Below are positions 16,615 through 25,549 of a stretch of 64,000 nucleotides of DNA, piece by piece. How positions within the stretch are numbered: the first letter of the stretch is position 1; each line of letters opens with the position of its first letter. The DNA lies in the NCBI RefSeq assembly GCF_003391135.1, contig NZ_CP031455.1:4123001-4187000 (forward strand), written 5' to 3'. The translations under genes and the position numbers were made by a program. This DNA comes from Streptoverticillium olivoreticuli subsp. olivoreticuli (GTDB lineage Bacteria; Actinomycetota; Actinomycetes; Streptomycetales; Streptomycetaceae). The notes under the pieces are model-generated. The model searched no databases. It was not told the origin of the DNA and saw only the letters and a program-made list of their open reading frames with translations.

Positions 16615-17982
16615 CTAGAGCACCTTGCCCGGGTTCAGGATGCCCAGGGGGTCGAGGACGGACTTGATGCCGCGCTGGACCTCCATCGCCACCGGCCCGA
16701 GCTCCCGCGCCAGCCACTCCCGCTTGAGGACACCCACCCCGTGCTCCCCGGTGATCGTGCCGCCCAGCGAAAGACCCAGCGCCATGATCTCGTCGAAGGA
16801 CTCCCGCGCGCGCCGCGCCTCGTCCTCGTCGGCGGGGTCGAAGCAGACGACGGGGTGGGTGTTGCCGTCGCCGGCGTGGGCGCAGACGCCGATGGTCAGG
16901 CCGTACTTCTCGGCGATGGCGGCCGTGCCGTCGAGCATCGCGGCGAGCCGCGAGCGGGGTACGCACACGTCGTCGATCATCGTGGCGGCCTTGAGCGCCT
17001 CCAGGGCGGGCAGGGTGAGCCGCCGTGCCTGGAGCAGCAGTTCGGACTCGGCGGGCGAGTCGGCGGGTACGACCTCCGTCGCCCCGGCGGCGGTGCACAG
17101 CTCGGCGACGGCGGCCAGGTCGGGCGCGGGGTCGGGGGTGTCGAAGGCGGCGAGGAGCAGGGCGGCCGTGCTCTCGGGGAGGCCCATGTGGGCCATGGCG
17201 TTGACGGCCTGGAGCGAGGTGCGGTCCATCAGCTCCAGCAGCGAGGGCGCATGCCCGCGGGCCATGATCTCGCGGACCGCGTCGCAGGCGGCCGCGGTGG
17301 AGGGGAACTCCGCGGCGAGCACGAGCTGTTGGGGCGGCGCGGGCTTCAGGGCGAGGACGGCCTTGACGACCACGCCGAGGCTGCCCTCGGAGCCGACGAA
17401 GAGGCGGGTGAGGTCGTAGCCGGCGACGCCCTTGGCCGTGCGGCGGCCGGTGGTCAGCAGCCGTCCGTCGGCGAGTACGACGTCGAGGCCGAGGACGTAC
17501 TCGGCGGTCACGCCGTACTTCACGCAGCAGAGGCCGCCGGAGGCGGTGCCGATGTTGCCGCCGATGGTGCACTGTTCCCAACTGGACGGGTCGGGCGGGT
17601 AGTAGAGGCCCTGTTCGGCGACGGCGCGGGAGAGCACGGCGTTGACGACGCCGGGTTCGACGACGGCGATCCGCTCGACGGGGTCGATCTCCAGGATCCG
17701 GTCCATCTTCACGAGCGACAGCACGATGCAGCCGTCACTGGCGTTGGCCGCGCCGGAGAGTCCGGTGCGGGCGCCCTGCGGGACGACGGGGACGCGTCTC
17801 GCTGTCGCGGTGCGCATGATGTGTTGCACGTGCTCGACGGTGCGGGGGAGCACGACGACGGCGGGTCGTCCGGCTTCGCAGAAGCTGGCCATGTCGTGGG
17901 CGTAGCTTCGGGTGATCTCGGGGTCGGTGATGACCGCTTCCGCGGGGAGCGCTGCGCGCAGCGCGCCGATGAGTTCGTCCAT
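16615..17982 (-). CDS. FAD-linked oxidase, glycolate oxidase GlcD-like
   Basis: A 455-residue flavoprotein of the vanillyl-alcohol-oxidase/PCMH family, similar to GlcD and D-lactate dehydrogenases. The N-terminal FAD domain shows VVLPRTVEHVQHIM, then VVPQGARTGLSGAA and the glycine-rich CTIGGNIGTASGG (about residues 138-150). The C-terminal FAD-oxidase domain has CAHAGDGNTHPV (metal and substrate His) and TGEHGVGVLKREWL. It probably oxidises an alpha-hydroxy acid such as D-lactate or glycolate. The GlcE and GlcF partners are not in the neighbourhood, which argues for a stand-alone D-lactate dehydrogenase-like enzyme. Substrate is inferred. Confidence 0.88.
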   Translation of the reverse strand: MDELIGALRAALPAEAVITDPEITRSYAHDMASFCEAGRPAVVVLPRTVEHVQHIMRTATARRVPVVPQGARTGLSGAANASDGCIVLSLVKMDRILEIDPVERIAVVEPGVVNAVLSRAVAEQGLYYPPDPSSWEQCTIGGNIGTASGGLCCVKYGVTAEYVLGLDVVLADGRLLTTGRRTAKGVAGYDLTRLFVGSEGSLGVVVKAVLALKPAPPQQLVLAAEFPSTAAACDAVREIMARGHAPSLLELMDRTSLQAVNAMAHMGLPESTAALLLAAFDTPDPAPDLAAVAELCTAAGATEVVPADSPAESELLLQARRLTLPALEALKAATMIDDVCVPRSRLAAMLDGTAAIAEKYGLTIGVCAHAGDGNTHPVVCFDPADEDEARRARESFDEIMALGLSLGGTITGEHGVGVLKREWLARELGPVAMEVQRGIKSVLDPLGILNPGKVL

Positions 17983-17984
17983 AG

Positions 17985-18066
17985 CGGGTTTGTTCCCCAG
18001 CCCCGCCCCTTCCCGAAACTGGGGGCACGCCCCCAGCCCCCCGGAAGGCGCGCCCCGCTACGGGGC
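17985..18066. repeat. Dispersed intergenic repeat (TTCCCCAGCCCCGCCCCTTCCCGAAACTGGGGG type)
   Basis: The same string family, in either orientation, appears near 23890-23935, 25853-25875, 32040-32070 and 59330-59360. The inner CTGGGGG...CCCCCAG part can form a stem. Confidence 0.7.
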
Positions 18067-18092
18067 GACGAGCACCTGGTACCCCGAACCGG

Positions 18093-19235
18093 TCAGAGGT
18101 TCCCCCTCTTCTCCTGCTCCCTCTCGATCGCCTCGAAGAGGGCCTTGAAGTTGCCCTTGCCGAAGCCCATCGAGCCGTGGCGTTCGATCATTTCGAAGAA
18201 GACGGTCGGGCGGTCCTGCACCGGCTTGGTGAAGATCTGGAGCAGGTAGCCGTCCTCGTCGCGGTCGACGAGGATCTTCAGTTCGCGCAGGGTGTCGACG
18301 GGGACGCGGGTCTCGCCCGCCCAGTCGCCGAGCGTGTCGTAGTAGGAGTCGGGCGTGTCCAGGAACTGGACTCCGGCCGCCCGCATGGCCCGTACGGTCG
18401 CGACGATGTCGTTCGTGGCGAGCGCGATGTGCTGCACGCCGGGGCCGCCGTAGAACTCCAGGTACTCGTCGATCTGCGACTTCTTCTTGGCGATCGCGGG
18501 CTCGTTCAGCGGGAACTTCACCTTGCGGGTGCCGTCCGCGACGACCTTCGACATGAGCGCGGAGTACTCGGTGGCGATGTCGTCGCCCACGAACTCCTTC
18601 ATGTTGGTGAAGCCCATGACGTTGTTGTAGAAGGCGACCCACTCGTCCATCTTGCCGAGTTCGACGTTGCCCACACAGTGGTCGATGGCCTGGAAGCGGC
18701 GCGGGCCGGGCTCGACGACCGGCTCCACCGTCTCGAAGCCGGGGAGGTAGAGGCCGGTGTAGCGGGAGCGGTCGACCAGGGTGTGGACGGTCTGGCCGTA
18801 GGTGGCGATGGTGGCGAGGACGACCGTGCCGTGCTCGTCGTTGAGCTCGTACGGCTCCTTGACGCCGGTGGCGCCGTGCTCGACGGCGTAGGCGTACGCG
18901 GCACGCGCGTCCGGCACCTCGATGGACAGGTCCACGACGCCGTCGCCGTGCTCGGCTACGTGCGCGGCGAGGAAGCGGCCGTGGTCGGTGGCCGCCTTGA
19001 TGACAGAGGTGAAGACAAAGCGGGCGCTGCCGGACTCCAGCACGTAACTCGCGGTCTCGCGGCTGCCGTTCTCCGGTCCGGAGTAGGCGACGCGCTTCAT
19101 CCCGAAGGCGGTGGAGTAGTAGTGCGCGGCCTGCTTGGCGTTGCCGACGGCGAAGACCACCGCGTCCATCCCCTTGACCGGGAAGGGGTCGGCCTGCCGA
19201 GCGGTGTGAAGGGTGTGATCCGTGGTCTGTGTCAT
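18093..19235 (-). CDS. hppD: 4-hydroxyphenylpyruvate dioxygenase
   Basis: A 380-residue Fe(II) dioxygenase of tyrosine catabolism that converts 4-hydroxyphenylpyruvate to homogentisate. It has two vicinal-oxygen-chelate domains. The iron ligands are in the C-terminal domain: His in AIDHCVGNV (~187), His in VQHIALAT (~269), Glu in FFEMIERHG (~347). The C-terminal GFGKGNFKALFEAIE gating helix is intact. The ATG at 19235 is the conserved start (MTQTTDHTLH). A divergent Lrp/AsnC gene 121 bp away is a likely regulator. The remaining homogentisate pathway genes are not in the window. Confidence 0.95.
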   Translation of the reverse strand: MTQTTDHTLHTARQADPFPVKGMDAVVFAVGNAKQAAHYYSTAFGMKRVAYSGPENGSRETASYVLESGSARFVFTSVIKAATDHGRFLAAHVAEHGDGVVDLSIEVPDARAAYAYAVEHGATGVKEPYELNDEHGTVVLATIATYGQTVHTLVDRSRYTGLYLPGFETVEPVVEPGPRRFQAIDHCVGNVELGKMDEWVAFYNNVMGFTNMKEFVGDDIATEYSALMSKVVADGTRKVKFPLNEPAIAKKKSQIDEYLEFYGGPGVQHIALATNDIVATVRAMRAAGVQFLDTPDSYYDTLGDWAGETRVPVDTLRELKILVDRDEDGYLLQIFTKPVQDRPTVFFEMIERHGSMGFGKGNFKALFEAIEREQEKRGNL

Positions 19236-19262
19236 GGCCGCAGGTTCCCGCCGATCCACAAG

Positions 19263-19311
19263 GTGCGCAATAGTTCGCGTATTCACTGGGCAGGATGCAT
19301 AGCATACGCAC
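19263..19311. promoter_or_regulatory. Candidate operator region between hppD and the Lrp/AsnC gene
   Basis: An AT-richer segment bounded by an inverted GTGCG/CGCAC pair (19263-19267 and 19307-19311) with internal ATGCATAGCATA. Lrp/AsnC regulators commonly bind such divergent regions. No strict consensus is met. Confidence 0.35.
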
Positions 19312-19356
19312 GGTAACGCCGGGCGTTCTGTACACGATGACCACAGGGAGGCGGCC

Positions 19357-19836
19357 ATGGCGATCGATCGTTTGGACGGCAGGCTCATCGAGCTGCTCGC
19401 CGAGGAACCGCGCATCGGGGTGCTGGAGGCCTCTCGCCGCCTGGGAGTCGCGCGCGGTACCGTGCAGGCGAGGCTCGACCGCTTGCAGGCTCAGGGGGTG
19501 ATCCGGGGGTTCGGGCCCGACGTGGACCCGGCGGCGCTCGGTTATCCCGTCACCGCCTTCGCGACGCTGGAGATCAAACAGGGGCAGGGCGCGGACGTGC
19601 GGACCCATCTGGCGACGGTCCCGGAGGTGCTCGAGCTGCACACCACGACCGGTCACGGGGACATGCTCTGCCGCCTGGTCGCGCGCTCGAACGCCGACCT
19701 CCAGCGTGTGATCGACCGGGTTGTGGGTTTTGATGGCATTGTCCGGGCTTCCACGGCGATCGTGATGGAGAACGCGGTTCCCCTGCGGATCATCCCTCTG
19801 GTGAAACAGGCGTCGGAGGACCCGTACCGGCCCTGA
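19357..19836 (+). CDS. Lrp/AsnC-family transcriptional regulator
   Basis: A 159-residue regulator. The N-terminal winged helix (residues ~1-55: DRLDGRLIELLAEEPRIG, then ASRRLGVARGTVQARLDRLQ as the recognition helices) is followed by a RAM/AsnC ligand-binding domain (HTTTGHGDMLCRLVARSNADL). Such proteins form octamers that sense amino acids. The gene diverges from hppD, so a role in sensing tyrosine, phenylalanine or their ketoacids and controlling hppD is plausible but inferred. The ATG follows a GGGAGG site. Confidence 0.9.
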   Translation: MAIDRLDGRLIELLAEEPRIGVLEASRRLGVARGTVQARLDRLQAQGVIRGFGPDVDPAALGYPVTAFATLEIKQGQGADVRTHLATVPEVLELHTTTGHGDMLCRLVARSNADLQRVIDRVVGFDGIVRASTAIVMENAVPLRIIPLVKQASEDPYRP

Positions 19837-19897
19837 CGCGGCTTTTCGGCGACGACTCTCCCGGCGACGGCACACGGCGATGGCGAGGAGTGAGCGG

Positions 19898-20545
19898 GTG
19901 AGCTTCTGGAGATATGTCGGCAACCGGCACGACCAGCTGCTGGCCGATACGTATCAGCACGCGAGCGCCGTCTTCCAGTGCATGGTGGTGGCCACCCTGA
20001 TCGGGGTGACGATCGGCGTGCTCACCTACCGCAGCGAGTGGGCCGGCGACCTCGCGGTCACCGCGACCGCGACGCTGCTGACCATCCCCTCCCTGGCCCT
20101 GATCGGCCTGCTGATCCCGCTCACGGGGCTGGGCGTCGCGCCCACGGTCACCGCCCTGGTGCTCTACGGGCTGCTGCCGATCGTCCGCAACGCGATCGTG
20201 GGGCTGCGCGGGGTGGATCCCTCGCTGGTCGACGCGGCGAAGGGCATCGGCATGTCGAGGCTCGCCCGGCTGTTCCGGGTCGAGCTGCCGCTCGCCTGGC
20301 CGCCGATCCTCACCGGCATCCGGGTCGCCACCCAGATGCTGATGGGGATCGCCGCGATCGCCGCGTACGCCTCAGGGCCCGGCCTCGGCAACGAGATCTT
20401 CCGCGGCATCTCCTCGCTGGGCAGCGCCAACGCGCTCAACCAGGTGCTGGCCGGAACGCTCGGCATCGTCGTACTCGCCCTGCTCTTCGACGCCGCGTAC
20501 GTACTGATCGGGCGGCTGACCATCCCGAGGGGGATCCGTGCCTGA
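19898..20545 (+). CDS. Osmoprotectant ABC transporter permease 1 (OpuC/ProW type)
   Basis: A 215-residue permease of a glycine betaine/choline/carnitine ABC importer. GTG at 19898 is chosen because GAGGAG lies 7 nt upstream; an ATG 18 nt earlier is possible. It has five to six membrane helices and the binding-protein-dependent permease EAA-type loop, here VDPSLVDAAKGIGMSRLARLF, which contacts the ATPase. It overlaps the ATPase gene by 8 bp. It starts a four-gene operon of permease, ATPase, permease and binding protein, the OpuB/OpuC layout. Confidence 0.9.
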   Translation: MSFWRYVGNRHDQLLADTYQHASAVFQCMVVATLIGVTIGVLTYRSEWAGDLAVTATATLLTIPSLALIGLLIPLTGLGVAPTVTALVLYGLLPIVRNAIVGLRGVDPSLVDAAKGIGMSRLARLFRVELPLAWPPILTGIRVATQMLMGIAAIAAYASGPGLGNEIFRGISSLGSANALNQVLAGTLGIVVLALLFDAAYVLIGRLTIPRGIRA

Positions 20546-21809
20546 GCCCGGACCGGCCCCCTCCGCGGCCGGCGCGCCCTCGGGCGCCACCATCCGGCTG
20601 GAGAACCTCACCAAGCGCTATCCGGGCACCTCTGCGCCCGCCGTCGACTGCGTCAACATGGAGATCAAGGCCGGTGAGCTGGTGGTCTTCGTCGGCCCTT
20701 CCGGCTGCGGCAAGACCACCACCATGAAGATGATCAACCGTCTGATCGAGCCGACGTCCGGCCGGATCCGGATCGACGACGAGGACGTCACCGACATGGA
20801 CCCGGTCAAGCTGCGCCGCAAGATCGGGTACGCCATCCAGTCGTCCGGCCTGTTCCCGCACATGACCGTCGCGCAGAACATCGCGCTCGTGCCGAGGATG
20901 ACCGGCTGGTCCAAGGCGCGCATCGCCGCCCGGGTGGAGGAGATGCTCGACCTGGTCGGGCTGGACCCCGGCGAGTTCCGGAGCCGCTATCCGCGCCAGC
21001 TCTCCGGCGGCCAGCAGCAGCGCGTCGGGGTCGCCCGCGCGCTGGCCGCCGACCCGCCCGTCCTCCTGATGGACGAACCCTTCGGCGCCGTCGACCCGAT
21101 CACCCGCGACCACCTCCAGGACGAGCTGATCCGGCTCCAGCACGAGCTGCACAAGACGATCGTCTTCGTCACCCACGACTTCGACGAGGCCATCAAGCTC
21201 GGCGACCGGATCGCGGTGCTCCGCGAGCGCTCGCACATCGCCCAGTTCGACACCCCGGAGGCCATCCTCACCAACCCCGCCGACGACTTCGTCTCCGGCT
21301 TCGTCGGCGCGGGCGCGGCGCTCAAGCGGCTCAACCTCACCCGCGTGCGGGACGTGGGCGTGGTCGCCTTCCCCACCGCGACCATCGACGACCCGCTGCA
21401 GTCCATCTTCGACAAGCTGCGCACCGGCACGACCAACGAGGTGCTGCTCCTCGACCGGCACCGCCGCCCGTACAAGTGGCTGCGCCGCGGCGACCTGATG
21501 CGCGCCAAGGGCTCACTGGCACGGGCCGGCACGCTGGTGCACGACACGGTCACCCGCGACGCGACGCTGCGCGACGCGCTGGAGGCGGTCCTCATCGACA
21601 ACGCCGGGCGGGTGGCGGTGACCGGGCGGCGCGGGGAGTACGAGGGGGTGGTCGACATGGAGACCCTCATGAACTCCGTGCACGAACTCCTGGAGGAGGA
21701 CCGGCTGGACGCCGTGGAACACCAGCACCGTCTGGAGGAACAGCGCGCCCAGCAGACCCGCCAGGAACAGGAGGGCGGAACGCCGGGCGAGCCGGGGGAA
21801 TCGGAGTGA
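20538..21809 (+). CDS. Osmoprotectant ABC transporter ATP-binding protein with CBS pair
   Basis: A 423-residue ATPase (OpuCA/ProV type) that energises uptake of quaternary amines. The GTG start at 20538 lies inside the preceding gene (8-bp overlap). Walker A GPSGCGKTT (~53-61), signature LSGGQQQRVG (~155) and Walker B VLLMDEPFGAVD (~175) are intact. Residues ~285-390 form two CBS domains, which in OpuA sense ionic strength (VHDTVTRDATLRDALEAVL; EGVVDMETLMNSV). The C-terminus is a Glu/Gln-rich tail, predicted coiled or disordered. Gating by osmotic stress is likely but inferred. Confidence 0.93.
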   Translation: MPEPGPAPSAAGAPSGATIRLENLTKRYPGTSAPAVDCVNMEIKAGELVVFVGPSGCGKTTTMKMINRLIEPTSGRIRIDDEDVTDMDPVKLRRKIGYAIQSSGLFPHMTVAQNIALVPRMTGWSKARIAARVEEMLDLVGLDPGEFRSRYPRQLSGGQQQRVGVARALAADPPVLLMDEPFGAVDPITRDHLQDELIRLQHELHKTIVFVTHDFDEAIKLGDRIAVLRERSHIAQFDTPEAILTNPADDFVSGFVGAGAALKRLNLTRVRDVGVVAFPTATIDDPLQSIFDKLRTGTTNEVLLLDRHRRPYKWLRRGDLMRAKGSLARAGTLVHDTVTRDATLRDALEAVLIDNAGRVAVTGRRGEYEGVVDMETLMNSVHELLEEDRLDAVEHQHRLEEQRAQQTRQEQEGGTPGEPGESE

Positions 21810-21855
21810 GGGCGCGGCGGGCCCGCCCGGTGGCAGGCGTGCGGGGGAGGGCCGC

Positions 21856-22779
21856 ATGACGTGGCGCGGACAGCCGCGGCGGCCGCCCCGCGGGGAGCGG
21901 CCCGCCGGGGAGCACGAGGTGCGCGGGGTCGCGTTCCGCGACCTCGGCGGGCTCGACGACCCGGCCCTCGACCACGGCGACCGCACCGGCGGCCCGGGCG
22001 GAGGGCGGCCGCCGGACGACACCGACGCCGCCGACCACAGCCGGCGCCTCACCTGGCCGAAACTGACCGTCCTCCCGGTGATCGTCTTCGCCGTCCTGTT
22101 CGCCACCTGGCTCTGGTTCCAGGGCGCTGACCTCGACTCCATCGCCCGCAACTCGATCGCGGGCGGCAACGTCTGGCTGCGGCTGCGCCAGCACATCGTG
22201 CTCACCGTCGTCTCGACCTTCTTCGTCCTGATCATCGCCATCCCGCTCGGCATCCTGCTGACCCGCCGCCGGGTGCGCCGCGCCGCGCCCGTGGTCATGG
22301 CCGTCGCCAACATCGGCCAGGCCACCCCCGCGATCGGCCTACTGGCGCTGCTGGTGATCTGGATGGGCATCGGGATGCGCGCCGCGCTCGTCGGCATCGT
22401 GATCTACGCCGTGCTGCCCGTGCTGGCCAACACCATGGCGGGCCTGCGGGCCATCGACCCGACGCTGGTGGAGGCCGCGCGCGGCATCGGCATGTCCGCG
22501 CTCGGCGTGCTGGGCAGGGTCGAACTCCCGCTGGCCGTACCGCTGATCCTCGCGGGCGTGCGCACCGCGCTCGTCCTCAACGTCGGCACGGCGACGCTCG
22601 CCTACTTCGGCGGGGGCGGCGGGCTCGGCGACCTGATCGCCTCCGGCATCACCAACCAGCGGATGTCGGTCCTGGTCCTGGGGTCCGTGCTGACCGTGGC
22701 GCTGGCGCTGGTCGTGGACTGGCTGGCGTCACTGGCCGAGATCCTGCTGAGGCCGCGCGGCCTGGAGGGAGGTGGCTGA
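21856..22779 (+). CDS. Osmoprotectant ABC transporter permease 2
   Basis: A 307-residue permease, partner of the first. It has an unusual ~60-residue polar N-terminus rich in Arg, Gly and Asp (MTWRGQPRRPPRGERP onwards) before six membrane helices beginning at LTVLPVIVFAVLFATW. The EAA-like loop is IDPTLVEAARGIGMSALGVL. The ATG is at 21856. The N-terminal extension could be a misassigned start, but no better downstream start with a ribosome site is seen before the first helix. The stop overlaps the ribosome site of the binding-protein gene. Confidence 0.9.
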   Translation: MTWRGQPRRPPRGERPAGEHEVRGVAFRDLGGLDDPALDHGDRTGGPGGGRPPDDTDAADHSRRLTWPKLTVLPVIVFAVLFATWLWFQGADLDSIARNSIAGGNVWLRLRQHIVLTVVSTFFVLIIAIPLGILLTRRRVRRAAPVVMAVANIGQATPAIGLLALLVIWMGIGMRAALVGIVIYAVLPVLANTMAGLRAIDPTLVEAARGIGMSALGVLGRVELPLAVPLILAGVRTALVLNVGTATLAYFGGGGGLGDLIASGITNQRMSVLVLGSVLTVALALVVDWLASLAEILLRPRGLEGGG

Positions 22780-22780
22780 G

Positions 22781-23776
22781 GTGAGGGCGACAACACGGCG
22801 GACGGGCCTCGCGGCGGCGGCACTCGGCTGCGCGCTGCTGCTCCCCCTCACGCTCGGCGGCTGCGGGCTGACCAGCGGCTCCCCGATGGTCGACGACGTG
22901 CGGCCCGGCTCGATCGGCCGGGGCCTGCCGCTCAAGGGCGCGAACCTGACCGTCGCGTCGAAGAACTTCAGCGAGAACATCATCCTCGGCCAGATCATGG
23001 GCCTCGCCTTCAAGGCGGCGGGCGCGCGCGTCCTCGACCGCACCAACATCCAGGGCTCGATCGGCGCGCGCGAGGCGGTCAAGTCCGGTGGCGCGGACGG
23101 GATGTACGAGTACACCGGCACGGCCTGGATCACCTACCTCGGCCACGACACCCCGATCACCGACCCGCACGCCCAGTGGCAGGCCGTCGTGGACGCCGAC
23201 GCGAAGAACGGCATCACCTGGCTCGCCCCCGCCGCGCTCAACAACACCTACGCGCTGGCGCTGAACCAGGCGAACGAGAAGCGGTACGGCACGCGCACCC
23301 TCTCGGACGTCGCCCGGCTCTCGAAGAGCGACCCGGCGGCCGTGTCGCTGTGCGTGGAGAGCGAGTTCGCGGCGCGCAACGACGGGCTGCCGGGGATGGC
23401 GAAGAGGTACGGCATGGACATCCCCGCCTCCCGGATCCAGAAGATGGACGGCGGGATCATCTACACCCAGGTCTCGGGCGGCGGGTCCTGCACGTTCGGC
23501 GAGGTCTTCACGACGGACGGCCGGATCAAGGCCATGGACCTCGTCGTCACCCAGGACGACAAGCACTTCTTCCCCAACTACAACGCGGCGCCGGAGATCA
23601 ACGGTGCCGCGATGCGGAAGTATCCGGCGATCAGGGAGGTGCTGGACCCGATCACGGCGAAGCTGACGAACGATGTGGCGCGCGAGCTCAATGCCCGGGT
23701 GGATGTGGAGGGCAAGGACCCGCATGACGTGGCGAAGGACTGGCTGGTGAGCGAGGGTTTCATCCGGAATGGGTGA
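22781..23776 (+). CDS. Glycine betaine/choline-type substrate-binding lipoprotein
   Basis: A 331-residue extracytoplasmic solute-binding lipoprotein (OpuAC/OpuCC type). GTG at 22781 has GGAGG 8 nt upstream and follows the permease stop by one base. The signal peptide ends in the lipobox LGGC (Cys ~28). The mature part begins the OpuAC fold with LTVASKNFSENIILGQIMG and contains YEYTGTAWITYLG, typical of quaternary-amine binding proteins. It captures substrate and delivers it to the two-permease channel. The exact ligand (betaine, choline, carnitine or ectoine) cannot be read here. Confidence 0.92.
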   Translation: MRATTRRTGLAAAALGCALLLPLTLGGCGLTSGSPMVDDVRPGSIGRGLPLKGANLTVASKNFSENIILGQIMGLAFKAAGARVLDRTNIQGSIGAREAVKSGGADGMYEYTGTAWITYLGHDTPITDPHAQWQAVVDADAKNGITWLAPAALNNTYALALNQANEKRYGTRTLSDVARLSKSDPAAVSLCVESEFAARNDGLPGMAKRYGMDIPASRIQKMDGGIIYTQVSGGGSCTFGEVFTTDGRIKAMDLVVTQDDKHFFPNYNAAPEINGAAMRKYPAIREVLDPITAKLTNDVARELNARVDVEGKDPHDVAKDWLVSEGFIRNG

Positions 23777-23950
23777 CGGTCCGCTGCCGCCTGCGGCGGG
23801 AGCGGCCTACGGCCGCGTCCTCAATCGCCGGACGGGCTGAATTCAGCCCGTCCGGCGATTGAGGACAAGCGGCGCAGCCGCTTCGGGGTCTGGGGCGAAG
23901 CCCCAGTTCGGGAAGGGGCGGGGTGGGGAAAAGGGCCTGCCGCAGGCGCC
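23777..23950. repeat. Intergenic repeat block with perfect 50-bp palindrome
   Basis: Positions 23817-23866 form a perfect 50-bp palindrome (25-bp arms, no loop) centred on GAATTC; it would terminate both convergent genes. It is followed by the dispersed TTCGGGGTCTGGGGCGAAGCCCC unit and a GGGAAGGGGCGGGGTGGGGAAAAGG tail. Related half-palindromes (CCGTCCGGCGTTTGAGGAC) recur at 24828, 25899, 31981 and 55270. Confidence 0.85.
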
Positions 23951-24745
23951 TCAGCAGGTGGGGATCTTGTCCTCGCGGCCGGACGCCAAGTCCTTCAACG
24001 ACGTCACCGCATCCGTCAGCCGTTCCACCGGCACCAGCCGCAACCCCTTCGGCAGATTCGCCGACGCGTCCGAGCACTCACCCCGCGGCACCAGGAACAC
24101 CGTCGCCCCGTCCCGCTTCGCCGCCAGCGTCTTCAGGGGGACACCCCCGACCGCGCCCACCGTCCCGTCCGGTTCGATCGTGCCGGTGCCCGCGATCGTC
24201 CGGCCACCGGTGAGGTCGCCGCCGCGCCCGTCGCCGTCGAGCTTGTCGATGATGCCGAGGGTGAAGAGCAGGCCGGCGCTCGGGCCGCCGATGTCGGCGA
24301 GGCTGAGGCCGACCTTCACCTGGTCGGGGGACTTGTGGAGATAGCGCAGGGCCGCTTCGGAGGCGGCGTCCTGCGACTTGCGCATCTCGGCGTTGTTGTG
24401 CGCCTCGACCTCCTTGTCGGAGTTGCCGACCGGGTAGACGGAGTCGTGCGGCATGACCGCGCGGTCCGTACGGAACCAGCCACTGATCACCTCGCGCAGG
24501 CTCACGTCCACGCGCGGTCCAGTGGCCTGGATCGTGGTCATCCGCAGCTGCCCGGTGGTCCGCCGGCTCTCGGCCCCGCCGAGGGTGATCACCGGCTTGC
24601 CCTCGTCCGTCCCCAGCACATTCACGGTCGTACCGGGCTGCGCGATGGCGAAGGGCAGGGGTACGAACGCGGCGACGGCGAGCAGGGCGACGAAGGGTGC
24701 GGCGCAGATCGCCAGGCGTGCGCGGGTGCTGGTCGGAGCAAGCAT
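23951..24745 (-). CDS. Membrane-anchored Lon-like (S16) protease domain protein
   Basis: A 264-residue protein with one N-terminal membrane helix (residues ~8-30) and an extracytoplasmic S16 Lon-type proteolytic domain at residues ~125-255. The catalytic Ser lies in DIGGPSAGLLFTLG and the likely Lys in GVPLKTLAAKRDG. It resembles the YlbL/SdrC family, which usually has a PDZ domain between the anchor and the protease. Here that region (~35-120) is short and PDZ-like character is not obvious. The C-terminus ends in Cys. The ATG at 24745 starts just before the hydrophobic helix. Substrates unknown. Confidence 0.82.
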   Translation of the reverse strand: MLAPTSTRARLAICAAPFVALLAVAAFVPLPFAIAQPGTTVNVLGTDEGKPVITLGGAESRRTTGQLRMTTIQATGPRVDVSLREVISGWFRTDRAVMPHDSVYPVGNSDKEVEAHNNAEMRKSQDAASEAALRYLHKSPDQVKVGLSLADIGGPSAGLLFTLGIIDKLDGDGRGGDLTGGRTIAGTGTIEPDGTVGAVGGVPLKTLAAKRDGATVFLVPRGECSDASANLPKGLRLVPVERLTDAVTSLKDLASGREDKIPTC

Positions 24746-24775
24746 GCGACCGAATCTACCTGGCGTCCGGGTGCC

Positions 24776-24870
24776 GCTCACCGACCCGGGACTCCGCCCC
24801 GGACCCCGAACCGCGCTGACGCGCGGTGTCCTCAAGCGCCGGACGGGCTGGATTTGCCGCACGTGCTCGT
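24776..24870. repeat. Dispersed GC-rich repeat, half palindrome copy
   Basis: Contains GGACTCCGCCCCGGACCCCGAA and GTCCTCAAGCGCCGGACGGGCTG, both variants of the units at 23817-23900. Confidence 0.65.
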
Positions 24871-24907
24871 CACCCTGCGGCCCGTCGTCCCGTCCGGCGA
24901 CCGAGGA

Positions 24908-25549
24908 TCAGCGCAGCGCGTCCGCCACCTCCTTCGCCGCCTCCATGACGCGCGGGCCCACCCGGTCCGGGATCGAGTCGGAGAGCATCACCACGCCGAC
25001 GCTCCCCTCGATGCCGAGAACGCCGAGCAGCGGCGCCGCCGCCCCGCTCGCCCCCGCCTCCAGCTCGCCGTGCGTCAGCGCGTACCCCGGGTCGTCCGCC
25101 TCGCCGCGGCGCGCGGCGAGTATGGCCCGGCCCGCGGCCCCGCGGTCCAGCGGGTGGCGGAAACCCGCGCGGTAGGCCACGTGGTAGTCCGTCCACGTCG
25201 GCTCGACGACGGCCACGGCCAGGGCCTCGGTGCCGTCGACCAGGGTCAGGTGGGCCGTGGCGCCGATGTCCTCGGCCAGCGACCGCAGCGCGGGCAGGGC
25301 CGCCTCCCGTACCAGCGGATGGACCTGGCGGCCGAGCCGCAGCACCCCCAGTCCGACCCGTGCGCGACCGCCGATGTCGCGGCGTACGAGTGCGTGCTGT
25401 TCCAGTGTGGCGAGCAGTCGATAGACAACCGTCCGGTTGACGCCGAGCTTGGTGGAGAGCTCGGTGACGGTCAGACCGTGATCGGTGTCGGCGAGCAGTT
25501 TCAGGACACGCAGTCCTCTGTCGAGCGTCTGCGAGGTTTCCGCGGTCAC
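24908..25549 (-). CDS. IclR-family transcriptional regulator
   Basis: A 213-residue regulator. GTG at 25549 is chosen for the strong GGAGGAGGGG site. The N-terminal winged helix (TLDRGLRVLKLLADTDHGLTV, then TELSTKLGVNRTVVYRLLAT) is followed by the IclR effector domain (AHLTLVDGTEALAVAVVEP; GAAGRAILAAR). The protein is shorter than the usual ~250 because the effector domain lacks part of its C-terminal region. The target is unknown; neighbours are an S16 protease and an SF2 helicase, which give no pathway hint. Confidence 0.88.
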   Translation of the reverse strand: MTAETSQTLDRGLRVLKLLADTDHGLTVTELSTKLGVNRTVVYRLLATLEQHALVRRDIGGRARVGLGVLRLGRQVHPLVREAALPALRSLAEDIGATAHLTLVDGTEALAVAVVEPTWTDYHVAYRAGFRHPLDRGAAGRAILAARRGEADDPGYALTHGELEAGASGAAAPLLGVLGIEGSVGVVMLSDSIPDRVGPRVMEAAKEVADALR

